In this document: positions 31,560-42,046 of the stretch, in pieces
How the letters are laid out: each line of letters begins with the position of its first letter
Numbering within the stretch: the stretch's first letter is position 1
Assembly (NCBI RefSeq): GCF_904849725.1
Contig: NC_058521.1
Coordinates: 563,042,176-563,106,175 of the forward strand
Direction: 5' to 3'
Origin: Hordeum vulgare subsp. vulgare
Taxonomy: Eukaryota > Streptophyta > Magnoliopsida > Poales > Poaceae
DNA length: 64,000 nucleotides
The notes under the pieces: model-generated
Database searches by the model: none
The model's input: the letters and a program-made list of their open reading frames with translations, nothing else
Told to the model about the DNA's origin: nothing
Position numbers and translations under genes: made by a program

Positions 31560-34500
31560 ATACCAGAGTGATTTCTTCGGCTGGTATGCGTGGCGATCGT
31601 CTGGCTACAGTGGTAATCAGGCGGGGCGCCACATGAAGATGATGATGAGGACGTCCACATGGCAGGGAATAACGAGATGGGTATAGACAAAGAGATGACC
31701 GATCAACACGAAGACGATGGCTCTGTACATGGCGGCGGTGAAGAGTCCGAACACGACGGCGGGGAAGAGTTCGGATATGGCATCGGAGAAGACTCTAGAC
31801 ACGACGAAGAAGCAGAGTCCGGACATGGTGGAGAAGAGGCGATAGATATGCCGCAGACTTTGACACTACTAAGTTCAGTCATGCAGGACCCTCATGTTCG
31901 AGACCTCCTTCGCAAGAGTACGAATAGCGACAGAGTTGCTTCCAGAGAGGAGGCCAAGGTGGCGCAACTTTAAGTAGACTCGAAGACTCCATTATATGAC
32001 AGTTGTGATCCCGAGGTTACCCGCTTGAGTTTCACGTCCGAACTTCTAAAGATGAAGGACAAAAACAAATGGACAAACAAAAGCCTCAATGATCATTTGA
32101 AGTATCTACATAATAAAGTTCTTCCTGCAGGGAACCTGTGTCCTACTAGTTTCGATGAGGCAAAGAAAATCATTTGCCCTCTTGATCTGTCGCACATTAG
32201 ATACCACGCATGCAACAACAACTACATCATTTATCGGGGTGAGCACGTGAAAAAAACCAGGTGTCCAGTGTGCAATGCTTCTCGATACAAGAAGGCAAGA
32301 AATAAAGCTCCTCACAAAGTTGTATGGTACTTTCCGACCACTCCCCATCTACAGCGGTATTTCGTAGATCCTAAGGAAGCAAAGCTCATGCGCTGGCACG
32401 CGGAGAGGAAGAAGCCCGATGATGGAGATGATCCGAAGTTGAGACACCTCGCATATGCTAGCCAGTGTAGAGCATTCAACGCCAAATATTGTTTTTCAGA
32501 GAAGATGCAAGGAACATCGTGCTTGGTGCGTGTACCGATAGCATGAATCCGTTTGGAAACTAGAGCACCAACCACAACACATGGCTCGTCTTTGTATGGA
32601 TGTACAACCTCCCCCATGGAAGTGTATGAAGACAAAGTACATACACATGAGCATCCTGATTCAAGGCCCGAAACAACCAGGAAATAATATTAACCTATAT
32701 ATGGGGCTTCTAAAAGAGGAGCTAGACACGTTCTGGAAATCGCCAGTCAAGACATGGGACGCCAGCACAAGAGATTATTTCTATATGAGAGTTGCGCTAA
32801 TGACGATGGTGCATGACTATCTCGGTTACGGGTACACCTCAGGCCAGGTGTGCCACGGATACTGCGGATGCACCAGGCGCATGGATGATACAACGTCTCA
32901 GTAGCTGACCTCAATGAAAGACGGCGGGTCTGGGAAAATCGTGTATATGGGGCGTCATAGATGGCTCGAAAAGGATGACCCGTGGAGAAAACGTGGAGAT
33001 CTATTCAATGGTTTGGCTGAGCATCGAGGACCTCCACGTAAGAGGAGCAGCCCTGAAATCAAAGAGCTATTGAATAACTAAAACAGTGCCCCGCGCCAGG
33101 AAAGATGGAAAAGGCGCCGGAGCCGCTGCTGAAGGTATGGAAAATGAGGTCTGCTTTCTGGGACTTGGAGTACTGGCCTAATCACAACACGCCTCACTGC
33201 CTTGATAAAATGCATATCACGAAGAATGTCCTCGAGAGCTTGCTTGGCACACTGATGAACATGCCGGAGAAGACCAAGGATGGGCCAAAGGCAAGGAAAG
33301 ACTTGAAGGATTTGGAGATCAGGGGGAATCTCCACATGCCCCGTAAAAAGTCGACGGAGGAGACGGAAACGGAGATGGCGGCGGGGCCAAGGGGAAGAAA
33401 ATTCAACAAGAAGGAGGATAATTGTTGCCCCCCTTCTTGCTTCACCTTAAGTCTGAAGGAGATCAATCAATTCATCAAGTGCCTTACGGGAATCAAAGTC
33501 AGTTCTGGTTACTGTGGGAACATAAGCAGATTTCTAGACACCAAGAAGAAAAGGTTCAGCCGGATGAAGTCTCATGACTGTCACATGATGATGACGCAGA
33601 TACTCATGGTTTCCATTAGAGGGATAATGGACAAACACGTCCATGAGACGCTTACTAGTCTGTGCAACTTCTTCGTTGTTATCTCTCGAAAGTCCATTAG
33701 TGTGAAGCAGCTCCGAAGGCTACAGGAAGAGATCGTTGTCATACTATGTGAGCTTGAGATGTACTTCTTGCCCGCGTTCTTTGACGTCATGGTGCATCTA
33801 TGTGTCCACATCATGGACGACGTCATCGACCTCGGGCCGACATTCCTTCACAGCATGATGTCGTTTGAGAGGATGAATGGGGTCATCAAAGGATTCGTTC
33901 GTAACATGTCCCATCCCGAGGGGAGCATCTTCTAGGGGTATTTGCCCCAAGAGTGCATCTCCTTTTGCAAGAATTATATGGGCAAAGAAGACCCTGTTGT
34001 TGGTTTGCCCGTCAACAAGCACCATGGGAGGCTCGGAGGAGAAGGTCACAACAACGGACGAAGGGAATTGCACGTGGACTACTCGGATCGACTGAACGAC
34101 TTTGACAGGGCTAACTTAGTAGTGCTACAACACCTAGATGTGGTATCTAATTATGTGACACTGCACAAATAAATCATCGCAAAGAAGTACCATGATCAGG
34201 GGATGCACAAGACGGACGACGAAGTTACTATAGAGCACAACGCCACTTTCTTGTGTTGATTCAAAGAGCAGGTCCGTGCTAATCCCCCCGAAGAGGGCAG
34301 TGCGGACGGGTTTCTCATACACATCTTAGCACAGAGCCCCATGCCCAAACTCATTTCCTATGAGGCATACGATATCAATGGGTACACGTTCTACACGGAG
34401 GCCAAAGACATGGACAGTGATTACCAGAACTCAGGGATGACGATGAATGCGTGACCGACTCCAACAACACAACTGAGAGATTCTACAGAAGGGTTGAAGA

Positions 34501-34950
34501 GATCTGAGAGCTTAACTATGCTGGAAAGCACGATGCGACGATGTTCCGTGTCAGGTGGGCTAAGGCCGTCGTAAGAGAAAACAAGTATTTCACTACCATG
34601 TCTATTCCCGACGCAAAGAGCGCTACCGTGAACGTTAACGCCATCGCCAAAACTGGGCCATGGATACACGCTAAGCATGTGACACAATGCTTCTTCATAA
34701 CCGACCCGACCAATCCCGGTTGTGTTGTCGTGAGGAAAGGCAAAAGGAACATCATCGGAATGGATGGAGTCGCTAACGAGGAAGACTACGACCAATACGG
34801 CAACCTGATGAGCGAAGATGACGATGACGATGAAGCATACGTGAAAAGAAGAAGCAAGACTACATTACCTAAGAAAGATCGTACTCCATGGTGCCAGAAA
34901 ATAAGAATCAACACAACGAACAAGAAAGGAAAGAAGCTCAATGTGAAACG
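31560..34950 (+). pseudogene. TNP2-like CACTA transposase, multiply disrupted
   Basis: Acidic N-terminus (31659-31973) with QDPHVRDLL and SREEAKVAQL. A stop and a frameshift follow, then 32025-32546 with the C-x2-C zinc-like TRCPVCNASRYK and WYFPTTPHLQRYF. Next is 32581-32904 (PPWKCMKTKYIHMSILIQGPKQPGN; the transposase core) and 33105-33935 (HCLDKMHITKNVLESLLGTL, then the DUF4218-like FLHSMMSFERMNGVIKGF). The end, 34480-34950, has a DUF4216-like stretch. At least five stops or frameshifts separate the pieces. The protein would bind the transposon ends and catalyse cut-and-paste transposition. Here it is dead. Confidence 0.85.
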
Positions 34951-35220
34951 TCTTCAATGCAGTTGTGAAACAATTATTTATATATGTATGTATTTTGTGT
35001 ACGAAACAATACATGATTCCGGTAATATTCGCATACTGTGTCCGGGAGGGAGACGTTCTCGTCGTCGACTGCATGCGAGGCCGTCGGGATAAAAATAAAA
35101 AGGAGAAAGCAATACAAAAGAAAAACAAAAGTAAACAGAAAAGGAAAGGAAAATAATAAAAAGAAAAGAAAAATAATAAATAGAAAAATAAATAATAATA
35201 AGGAAAAATAATAAAGAACC

Positions 35221-35273
35221 AGCGCTACTGCTAACTTAGTAGTAGCGCTCGGACAAATCGAGCGCTACTGCTA
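35221..35273. repeat. CACTA subterminal repeats
   Basis: AGCGCTACTGCTA in direct and inverted copies, with AGTAGTAGCGCTC between. Such subterminal repeats are transposase-binding sites in CACTA elements. Confidence 0.7.
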
Positions 35274-35276
35274 CGT

Positions 35277-35842
35277 TTACTAAACCGACCAAAAAAATTC
35301 CTCTCCCTCCACTCCTGCCACCAACTCCCTCCTGCAGTCGCCGCCGCCGCAGAACACCGCCGCCCCCTCCTATAGTCGTCGCCGCCGCCGCCGGACGCCG
35401 ACGCCCCTCTCTCCCGCTCGAGGAAACCATGCCCCTCTTCCTACACTGCTGCTATAGAAGATGAGGATAAGAAGAAGTGGAGGAGAGGAATAAGAGGAGG
35501 AGAGGAACAAGAGGAGGAGGAGAAGAGGAAGGAGAGGAAGAATAGGAGGAGAGGAAGGAGAGGAAGAAAAGAAGAAGAAGGGGCAGAAGAAGAAGGAGAA
35601 GAAGAAGAGGAAGAAGAAGAAGGAAAGGGAATAATGTTTTTTTTATTTTGTTTAAGATTAGTTCTGTTTTTTGTTAGAATTATTAGGGTTAGTAATATTT
35701 AGAATTAGGTTTTAGGTTAATTGTGTTTTAGAATTATTAGAGTAAGAGGAGGAAAATAATAAGAAGAAGGAGAATAATAAGAGGAGGAGCGGGGACGAAG
35801 AGGAAAAATAGAAGAAGAAGAGAAGTAGAAGAAGAGGAGAAG
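35277..35842. repeat. CGCC-rich and purine-rich low-complexity DNA
   Basis: 35330-35420 is rich in CCGCCG. 35458-35635 and 35748-35842 are almost pure purine (GAAGAG, GAGGA units) on the plus strand, with an AT-rich island between. No credible gene: ORFs here are artefacts of the bias. Confidence 0.8.
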
Positions 35843-37371
35843 TGTTGACACACGAACACATCACGTGTACCCTCGACGCCGGGGGTGATACACCGCAGTT
35901 CACGTTGAAGGAGACCCGACCGACAGCGCGATACGCAAGACAGCCGGCGGGTGCTTTTGAGGACCCGAAACCCCACACGCCCGGGAGGGACCCCGTCAGG
36001 GAGTGCGGCGGCTATGGGCTTCCCTAGGTCGATTCGCTCGCCCCTAGAGCCTCGGGATTCGCAGCTCTCAAATTCAAGGAACATCAAAGAACGAGAGATG
36101 AAAACGATGGGAGGATAAAACGTAGATGAAAAAGTAGTATATTGATGTTTCGATTGTGTGTTGTTTAATCGGCCGTCACCCCCAACATATATAAGAGGCG
36201 GCTGGACTTCCCATACAAGCAAAGGATTCATCTAGGCTTTCCTTACAAGAAAACTACAGCAAATCACATCCTAGATTCCTACTTCTAGTCTAACTCGGAT
36301 TCAACCCAAATCTGACCCAATCTTCTGTCTTGTTCCTTGCGTGGGCTGAGAAATCCGCATATGACCTCCGATTGAGACGATTTATATATAAAACCGACCG
36401 TCTTGACGATACGAACAACTTTTATGTTGATCACTTTTCGAAATAAGGTCATCTTGAATACTCCACGAAGTCATCTTCAACTTTGAATCGGCCTCAGTCA
36501 TATAGCAGACTGGACCGTCCGAGTGTTGTAGCATCCTTTCAGACCGTGTACTACCTCAGATTGTAATGACCTTGAAAGCAAAGTTGACCGTTTCGACGTT
36601 ACAAACAACTTTCGTGTTGAACACTTTTCCATCTGAGGACATCTAGATGACCATACAAGCCAATCTCTACCTTCTTGTTGAATCACTCGGATTCGGAACC
36701 CCTTTAAGTCGGTCGAGTGATTTTCACTCTGAATCCATGACTCCTTGACCGAAATTCCACTCGTATTTGGAAACTTTTCACTCGGTCAGCAATTTTCACT
36801 CGGAATCCATGACTCCTTGACCAAAATTCCACTCGTATTTGGAAACTTTTCACTCGGTCATCAAGCCTTCACTCGGATATCTATAATTTCACTCAAGATT
36901 CATGTATTTCACCTAAGCTTCACTCGTGTTTAGAAAATTTTCACTCGGATGGCAAATTCCACTCGGATGGTAAACTTTCCACTCGGAACTCCACCCGGAT
37001 GGCAAACTTTTCACTCGGATCCCTGAGTGAAACTTCAGCCTGATCTTGTTTTGTCCCTTCAAGTCGCACACGAACTCGGATTGAGATAAAATATATATCA
37101 AAATCGATCGTATCGACGAGGCGAACACAATTCCTGTTGAAATTTTTTCCATATGAGGCTGTCTTGTTGGCTTAATAGGCCGAACAGTACTCTGAATATA
37201 AAATCTCAGCACTTGGAACACAGTTTTGGCCTTCAAAATCAGATTTGACAGCGATGACCCAAACTCCAAAAATATTCATGTCAACACCACAAAACTTTTT
37301 CATGTGGAGCACTTCTTTCTTTTAATCCACCTTAATAAGATTTTCTTCCATGCCAAAATCTGGTGTCAACA
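35843..37371 (-). mobile_element. Element E 3' LTR (1529 bp)
   Basis: Minus strand TGTTGACACCAG (37371) to TGTGTCAACA (35843), so the terminal inverted repeat is longer than the usual TG..CA. Orientation is set by the ACAGGGGGGCATG polypurine tract at 37372-37386 and by the integrase remnant. It contains many CACTCGG words at 36770-37025. Confidence 0.8.
36735..37025. repeat. Degenerate CACTCGG-based repeats in the E LTR
   Basis: Two 76-bp near-copies around 36740-36870 (GAATCCATGACTCCTTGACC, CACTCGTATTTGGAAACTTTTCACTCGGTCA) are followed by clustered CACTCGGATGGCAAA units to 37025. Confidence 0.75.
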
Positions 37372-37583
37372 CATGCCCCCCTGTTTTTCGGCAAAGCTTG
37401 TGTGTCGAAAAATAACTTGCACATGTCTGTTCTCAAGACGATGTCAACACTCCATCGGCCATCTATATTTCCCACGACGATAATTATGTATCGACCATAT
37501 TTATGCTAAGGGCGATAATCACATATCGGCCATTGCCTACTTAAGCTTCTTGCCATACACTCGGATGATATTTTTTCACATAT

Positions 37584-37874
37584 TTACCTATTAAGGGCTC
37601 GAGGTAACATTGTCCCTTGAATTGATTCCATCAAATATGAATTTCCAGGAACTATTCTCGCAATCCTATAAGGGCCTTCCCAGTTCAGAGACCACTTCCC
37701 GAATTTTCTATCTCTTGAATCAATCGGTAGGATCACTTTCCACACGAGATTGCCAACTTGGAAATTCTTCAATTTGACCCTTTTATTGTAAGATCTGGCC
37801 ACTCTTAACTTCTCCTTTTCTATGGCCTTTAAATCAACTAAACGTTTATCGGCCACTTCATCAATATTGTCCAT
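37584..37874 (-). pseudogene. Gypsy integrase C-terminal fragment (element E)
   Basis: A 96-codon ORF with the integrase-tail pattern: ARSYNKRVKLKNF-type basic helix, then FQVGNLVWKVILP and KWSLNWEGPYRIARI. This part binds DNA and helps target-site choice in Gypsy elements. The catalytic core is absent, cut off upstream at about 37875. The ORF start is arbitrary, because the family protein continues on its N-terminal side. Confidence 0.75.
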
Positions 37875-38321
37875 AGGTTTTTTTTAAATTAATGGTGCTC
37901 ATTTGACCTCGATCGTGCCAGCTAGGTTTTTTTCATGAAAATGACCATAGACCAAGTTTAGTATTTTTCCTCGTTAGTGTGTCTTATAAAACAACGAACG
38001 GTGAAGGTTTCATATTTTTTTGATTTTTTTAAATTAGTTATGCTCGGTCAAAGCTTTCATAACCCCGTTGACCAGCTCAAAACCCCTCTAAACCCCGCGG
38101 GGTTTCGCCTAACCCTAGCTCCCAACTCAGCCGTCCGATCACACCCTCGCGCCAAGCGACAACCCTCGGATGTGGTCTTCTAGAAGGAATTCGGTGGGTA
38201 GGCTGCATGCAGGCTTCGGGCCGTTGGATCACAAGGACAGCTCCGCATCATTGGATCGTGCGGCGATCCACGAGAGGCGATCCCGTTGGTTGTGCTCGGC
38301 TGCTCGCCCACCACTGACTCC

Positions 38322-38440
38322 GCATTGTTTTTTTGCATCGTTTTTTCGCATCGTTTTTGCATCGTTTTTTTGCGCCGTTTTTTGCATCGTTTTTGTGTCG
38401 TTTTTTTGCATCGTTTTTTCGCATCTTTTTTTGCATCGTG
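38322..38440 (+). repeat. T-rich minisatellite, GCATCGTTTTTT units
   Basis: About nine imperfect copies of 12-15 bp (GCATCGTTTTTTC, GCGCCGTTTTTT, GTGTCGTTTTTTT), differing mainly in T-run length. Confidence 0.85.
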
Positions 38441-38552
38441 TGTGAACGTGCTCGCTCTTTCACATTTGACCCCGATCACAATCCACTCATCAAACCAACC
38501 ACAGTTTCCCACGCGTGTACACTCCTGATGCCGCGGTGGGTGAAAACGGGGC

Positions 38553-38591
38553 GGTTTAGGGTTTAGGTTACAATGGCTATTTAAGCCGGAC
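38553..38591 (+). promoter_or_regulatory. Putative core promoter of the gene at 62749, separated from it by element F
   Basis: TTTAGGGTTTAGG (38555-38567) contains a telo-box, AAACCCTAA on the other strand. CAAT lies at 38571 and CTATTTAAG (38577-38585) is a TATA-like box. Element F is inserted six bases after it. Without F, the ORF start would be about 100 bp downstream of the TATA-like box. Inference, not proof. Confidence 0.5.
38587..38591. repeat. Target site duplication of element F, left (CGGAC)
   Basis: Identical to 62657-62661. Confidence 0.92.
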
Positions 38592-39303
38592 TGATATGGT
38601 TATAGTCCCAGGGTAGGGTCATAGGCCTGCCCTATAGGTCCTACCCAAGGACTACCCTTCATAGAGGACAAGGCCCTTAGACAGTTCCGACTGAACTAAG
38701 GACTCCCCCATCATCCAGTCGGTGATGAGCATTCGGAGCGTATTTAACGTCCCGACTGAATTCCACTCTGTACATCGTAACCTCCTAGGAGGGCAACGAT
38801 CATACGTTTTCATACACCATTATTAGCATTTAAGGCATACGTGACCTGTAACGTAGGCATTTATTCGCCACTATTCCACCCCTGTCCACCGGGCCGTTGT
38901 GGAGGGCAGCGCACTCTATAAAAGCCGCCCTTCCCAACTGGTGCAGGGGTTGGCATTTACTGTAATCTGATATTCCACTCAACACTAAGCTCCCAAGAGC
39001 ACTGAGACGTAGGGCTTTTACCTCCACCGTAGAGGGGCCTGAACTCATACAACCTCGTCGTAGCTAAGGCTCTGCCCATCCTTTCGTACCCTACACATCT
39101 ACTGTCAGACTTATACCCACGACAGTTGGCGCCATTTACTGTAATATGATATTCCACTCGACACTAAGCTCCCAAGAGCACTGAGATGTAGGGCTTTTAC
39201 CTCCACCGTAGAGGGGCCTGAACTCATACAACCTCGTCGTAGCTAAGGCTCTGCCCATCCTTTCGTACCCTACACATCTACTGTCAGACTTATACCCACG
39301 ACA
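38592..39303 (+). mobile_element. Element F 5' LTR with tandem R-U5 duplication
   Basis: TGATATGGTTATAG to CCCACGACA. TATAAAAG at 38917-38924. A 171-bp unit starting about 30 bp after the TATA box (38954-39124) is repeated at 39133-39303, with GTTGGCGC between. The same structure is in the 3' LTR. Confidence 0.92.
38954..39303 (+). repeat. Tandem duplication inside the F LTR (2 x 171 bp)
   Basis: Copies 38954-39124 and 39133-39303 are nearly identical. The eight bases between them equal the start of the internal region (GT plus the first six bases of the primer-binding site). Confidence 0.92.
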
Positions 39304-39305
39304 GT

Positions 39306-39323
39306 TGGCGCCCACCTAGGGGC
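39306..39323 (+). other. Element F primer-binding site, tRNA-Lys type
   Basis: TGGCGCCCACCTAGGGGC, two bases after the LTR, resembles the complement of a plant tRNA-Lys 3' end (TGGCGCCCACCGTGGGGC, from memory) with two mismatches. Confidence 0.7.
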
Positions 39324-39370
39324 AGGCGTCTAAGCGACTTCCGGCGAGTTTGCAACTTCATCTTTTCATC

Positions 39371-42046
39371 ATGTCGTTCGGCGGAGATTTGTGCATGGGT
39401 CATGAGATCCTCTTCGGCGCGCTCTCCTTCATCGTCGACGATTCGGCATGGCTTCGGAATGCGCCTCTCGACGTCGAAGTGCTCCCCAGTCGCGGGGCTA
39501 CGCACTTCCGTGCCGGTGCCCGCGGCGTCCTTCTTCTCCAGCAATCGGCCCCGTTGTCGATCTTCGCCCCCATCACGCACCACAACAAGCGGTCCCGCCG
39601 TCCGCGGCTCCAGCGTTGGGTGCGACACGCCCAGGCGCAACAGAACGCGTCTTCTCAAGTGGCGGTCCTTGAGTCGGTTGTGGTCGCGCCACCGTCCCAG
39701 TGCTTGGACTCAGTTCCGACTGAGTTACCTTCCGAGTACTTGGGTCGCGGGCCTGCAGCCGAAGTTCTCATGGCTGATTCCCATGAAAGTCCCCTCCGAA
39801 CTGGACGGAACGAGCATGAGGTCGGCGTATCATCTGGCGCTCGTTGTCAACACCGCTGTTCTGCCAATCCGCGCACTCGCCAGAGCAATGTCGAGGTGTT
39901 CCGCACACCCATCCTCAACCTGGCTGTCGCTGCCAAGATAGCCGATTCCCTCCAACCGACTGATTCAGAGGCTGGTAGAGGGATCGAGCAGATCCGTGCC
40001 CTATTGCACACGGCGCAGCAGCAGAATTCGGCAGTCTCCCAGTCGCACAACAGGATCCACAACAGTTGTGTTCACGCGAACACGCATCGGTCGGTTTTCA
40101 GCCCCGACTCTCATCAGCGACGCAGAGGGGGCAACCGTTCCATGAATCCCGAAGATCGTCGCCGTTCACGCACCCCTCCGCGGGGTGGGCCTTATGGGCC
40201 TCGACGTCATGATGATCGGCGTTCAGTCGGTGACGCGTATGATCCAAGGCCCGACGCAAGAGGGTACATCGCCCAGAGGAAGGTCGACAGGAGTCGAGAC
40301 CACTGTGATGGTCACGATAGAGACCGTCCGAGTGGTAACAGGACCATCGTCTCTGGTCCCGAGTGCTTCAGTCGGGCCATCCGTTAAGCTGACATCCCTC
40401 CCAACTTCCGATTGGCGACGGGGATCAGCAAGTTCACAGGAGAGTCCAAGCCAGAAACGTGGCTGGACGACTACCGAGTGGCGGTCCAGATCGGTGGCGG
40501 AGATGACCAGGTCGCCATGAAACATCTCCCCCTGATGCTCGATGGCTCGGCACGAGCGTGGCTGAACCAGTTGTCTCCATCGAGCATCTATAGCTGGGCA
40601 GATCTGTCTCGAGTCTTCATCAGGACCTTCGAGGGCACATGCAAACGCCCTGCTGGTCTCGTGGAGCTCCAGCACTGTGTCCAGAAGCAGAATGAACCCC
40701 TGCGCGATTTCATCTAGCGCTGGACGACCCTCTACCACACGGTGGAGAACGTTACAGAGCACCAAGCAGTCTGCGCCTTCAAGGTAGGCGTGTGGTGCAG
40801 AGATCTATACCTGAAGTTCGGTCGGACAGGCGACATCTCCATGAGCAAGATGATGGAGATAGCCGCACGCTATGCAAATGGTGAAGAAGAGGACCGCATA
40901 TGTAGCGGCAAGCATAAGGCAGTCGCCGATGGAGATGGGAACAGCAATCGGAAGCAGAAGCAGAAAGCTCCGTCCACTCCGCAGGCAGAGGTAGCAACCG
41001 TTACCAATGCCAAGTTCAAGGTCAAGGGGAAAGCTCAGTACACCCCCAAGAAGAAACAGTTCGGGAATTCCATCCTGGATCAGCCATGTCCAATCCACAC
41101 GAAGATGGACGAAGAAGGCAACGGCATATTCCCGAAGCACACCACTCGGCAATGTTGCCTCCTGATCCAAGGGTTCGGCGAAGGGCAGCCGAGTGAAAAG
41201 GACAACGAGCAGGATGATGAGGACAAGGAGGATCCGTTCCCCCAAGTCCATGCAACATTGATGATTTTTGCTGACGTGGAAAGCAAGAGTCGATTGAAGC
41301 TGGTGAATAGGGATGTGAACATGGCAACCCCAACCAACCCCACGTTCCTCAAATGGTCTCAGACTGCGATCACCTTCGATCAGTCGGATCATCCAGCACA
41401 CGTGCCCACCCCAGGGAGGCAAGCTCTGGTCATCGACCCGGTGGTGGAAGGAGTCCGACCGCGCAAAGTCCTCATGGACGGCGACAGTGGCTTGAACATC
41501 ATGTACGCCGACACTCTCAAGGGGATGGGCATTCCGATGTCCAAACTTAGCGAGAGCAGCATGCATTTCCACGGAGTCGTCCTAGGACGAAAGGCCAAGT
41601 CACTCGGCCAGATCACGTTGGACGTCGTTTTCGGCTCCGACAAGAACTTCCGCAAGGAAAAGCTGACATTTGAGGTGGTGGACTTCCAGAGTGCATACCA
41701 TGAGATTCTGGGCCGTCCGGCGTATGCTCGTTTCATGGCCCGTCCATGTTACGTGTATTTGAAGCTGAAGATGCCGAGTCCCAAAGGTGTGATCACGGTC
41801 ACACGCAATCGGCAGCGGGCCGAGGAGTGTCTGCAGAAGGGGTCAAGGATTGCCGATCAGCAGATGGCTATCCTCGAGTTGGATGAGTACAAGAAGACAG
41901 CCGACCCCGCTGACTTGATGCGTTCGAAAAAGCCAGCTTCGGAGTCCGCATTCCAGTCGGTAGGAGACACGAAGAAAGTCAGCATCCACCCGACGGACGA
42001 CGCCGCTGCCCCGACGAACATCTCCACCACCCTTGATCCAAAATAG
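39371..42046 (+). pseudogene. Gag and protease of element F, three in-frame stops
   Basis: One frame from ATG 39371 with TAA at 40385, TAG at 40715 and TAG at 42044. N-terminal part: low-complexity, Arg/Ser-rich towards 40390. Gag core: FTGESKPETWLDDYRVAV, ARAWLNQLSPSSIYSW (about 40430-40760). A basic linker follows. Retropepsin: catalytic Asp at 41477 in VLMDGDSGLN, with the later ILGRPAYARF segment. All three stops can be derived from CAA or CAG glutamine codons by C-to-T change. Gag would form the particle and the protease would mature it. Confidence 0.85.

Larger units (their letters stand above)
31558..35276 (+). mobile_element. CACTA (En/Spm-type) DNA transposon, truncated at its 5' side
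   Basis: Identified by the TNP2-type transposase relic and by AGCGCTACTGCT / AGTAGTAGCGCT subterminal repeats at 35221-35273. The 5' end was cut by the insertion of element X. A terminal CACTA inverted repeat is not visible at either side, so the 3' boundary is uncertain and the adjoining CGCC-rich and purine-rich DNA may belong to it. Confidence 0.75.
35843..37875 (-). mobile_element. Element E: Gypsy remnant (3' LTR and integrase C-terminus)
   Basis: A minus-strand 3' LTR (35843-37371) is preceded on that strand by a polypurine tract and the last part of an integrase ORF. The element is truncated at about 37875 by unrelated T-rich sequence. The left LTR end abuts purine-rich DNA, and no target duplication can be tested. 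Confidence 0.75.
37876..38591. other. Non-repetitive-looking flank ending in a promoter-like sequence
   Basis: Not similar to the other elements in the window. It holds TTTTTGCATCG minisatellite copies (38322-38440) and a promoter-like end (38553-38591). ORFs at 38170-38566 are products of the minisatellite. No gene supported. Confidence 0.6.

Noticed and set aside
31558..31589. GCATACCAG..CTGGTATGC inverted repeat as a transposon end
   Set aside because: It falls within the likely coding start of the CACTA transposase relic and has no duplicated target. Probably coincidental.
35236..35430. Gly/Arg-rich ORF on the minus strand
   Set aside because: Product of CCGCCG low-complexity DNA. No start context and no family resemblance.
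38170..38566. Several overlapping ORFs on both strands
   Set aside because: All derive from the T-rich minisatellite (Cys/Phe/Ile/Val or Lys/Asn/Asp repeats).
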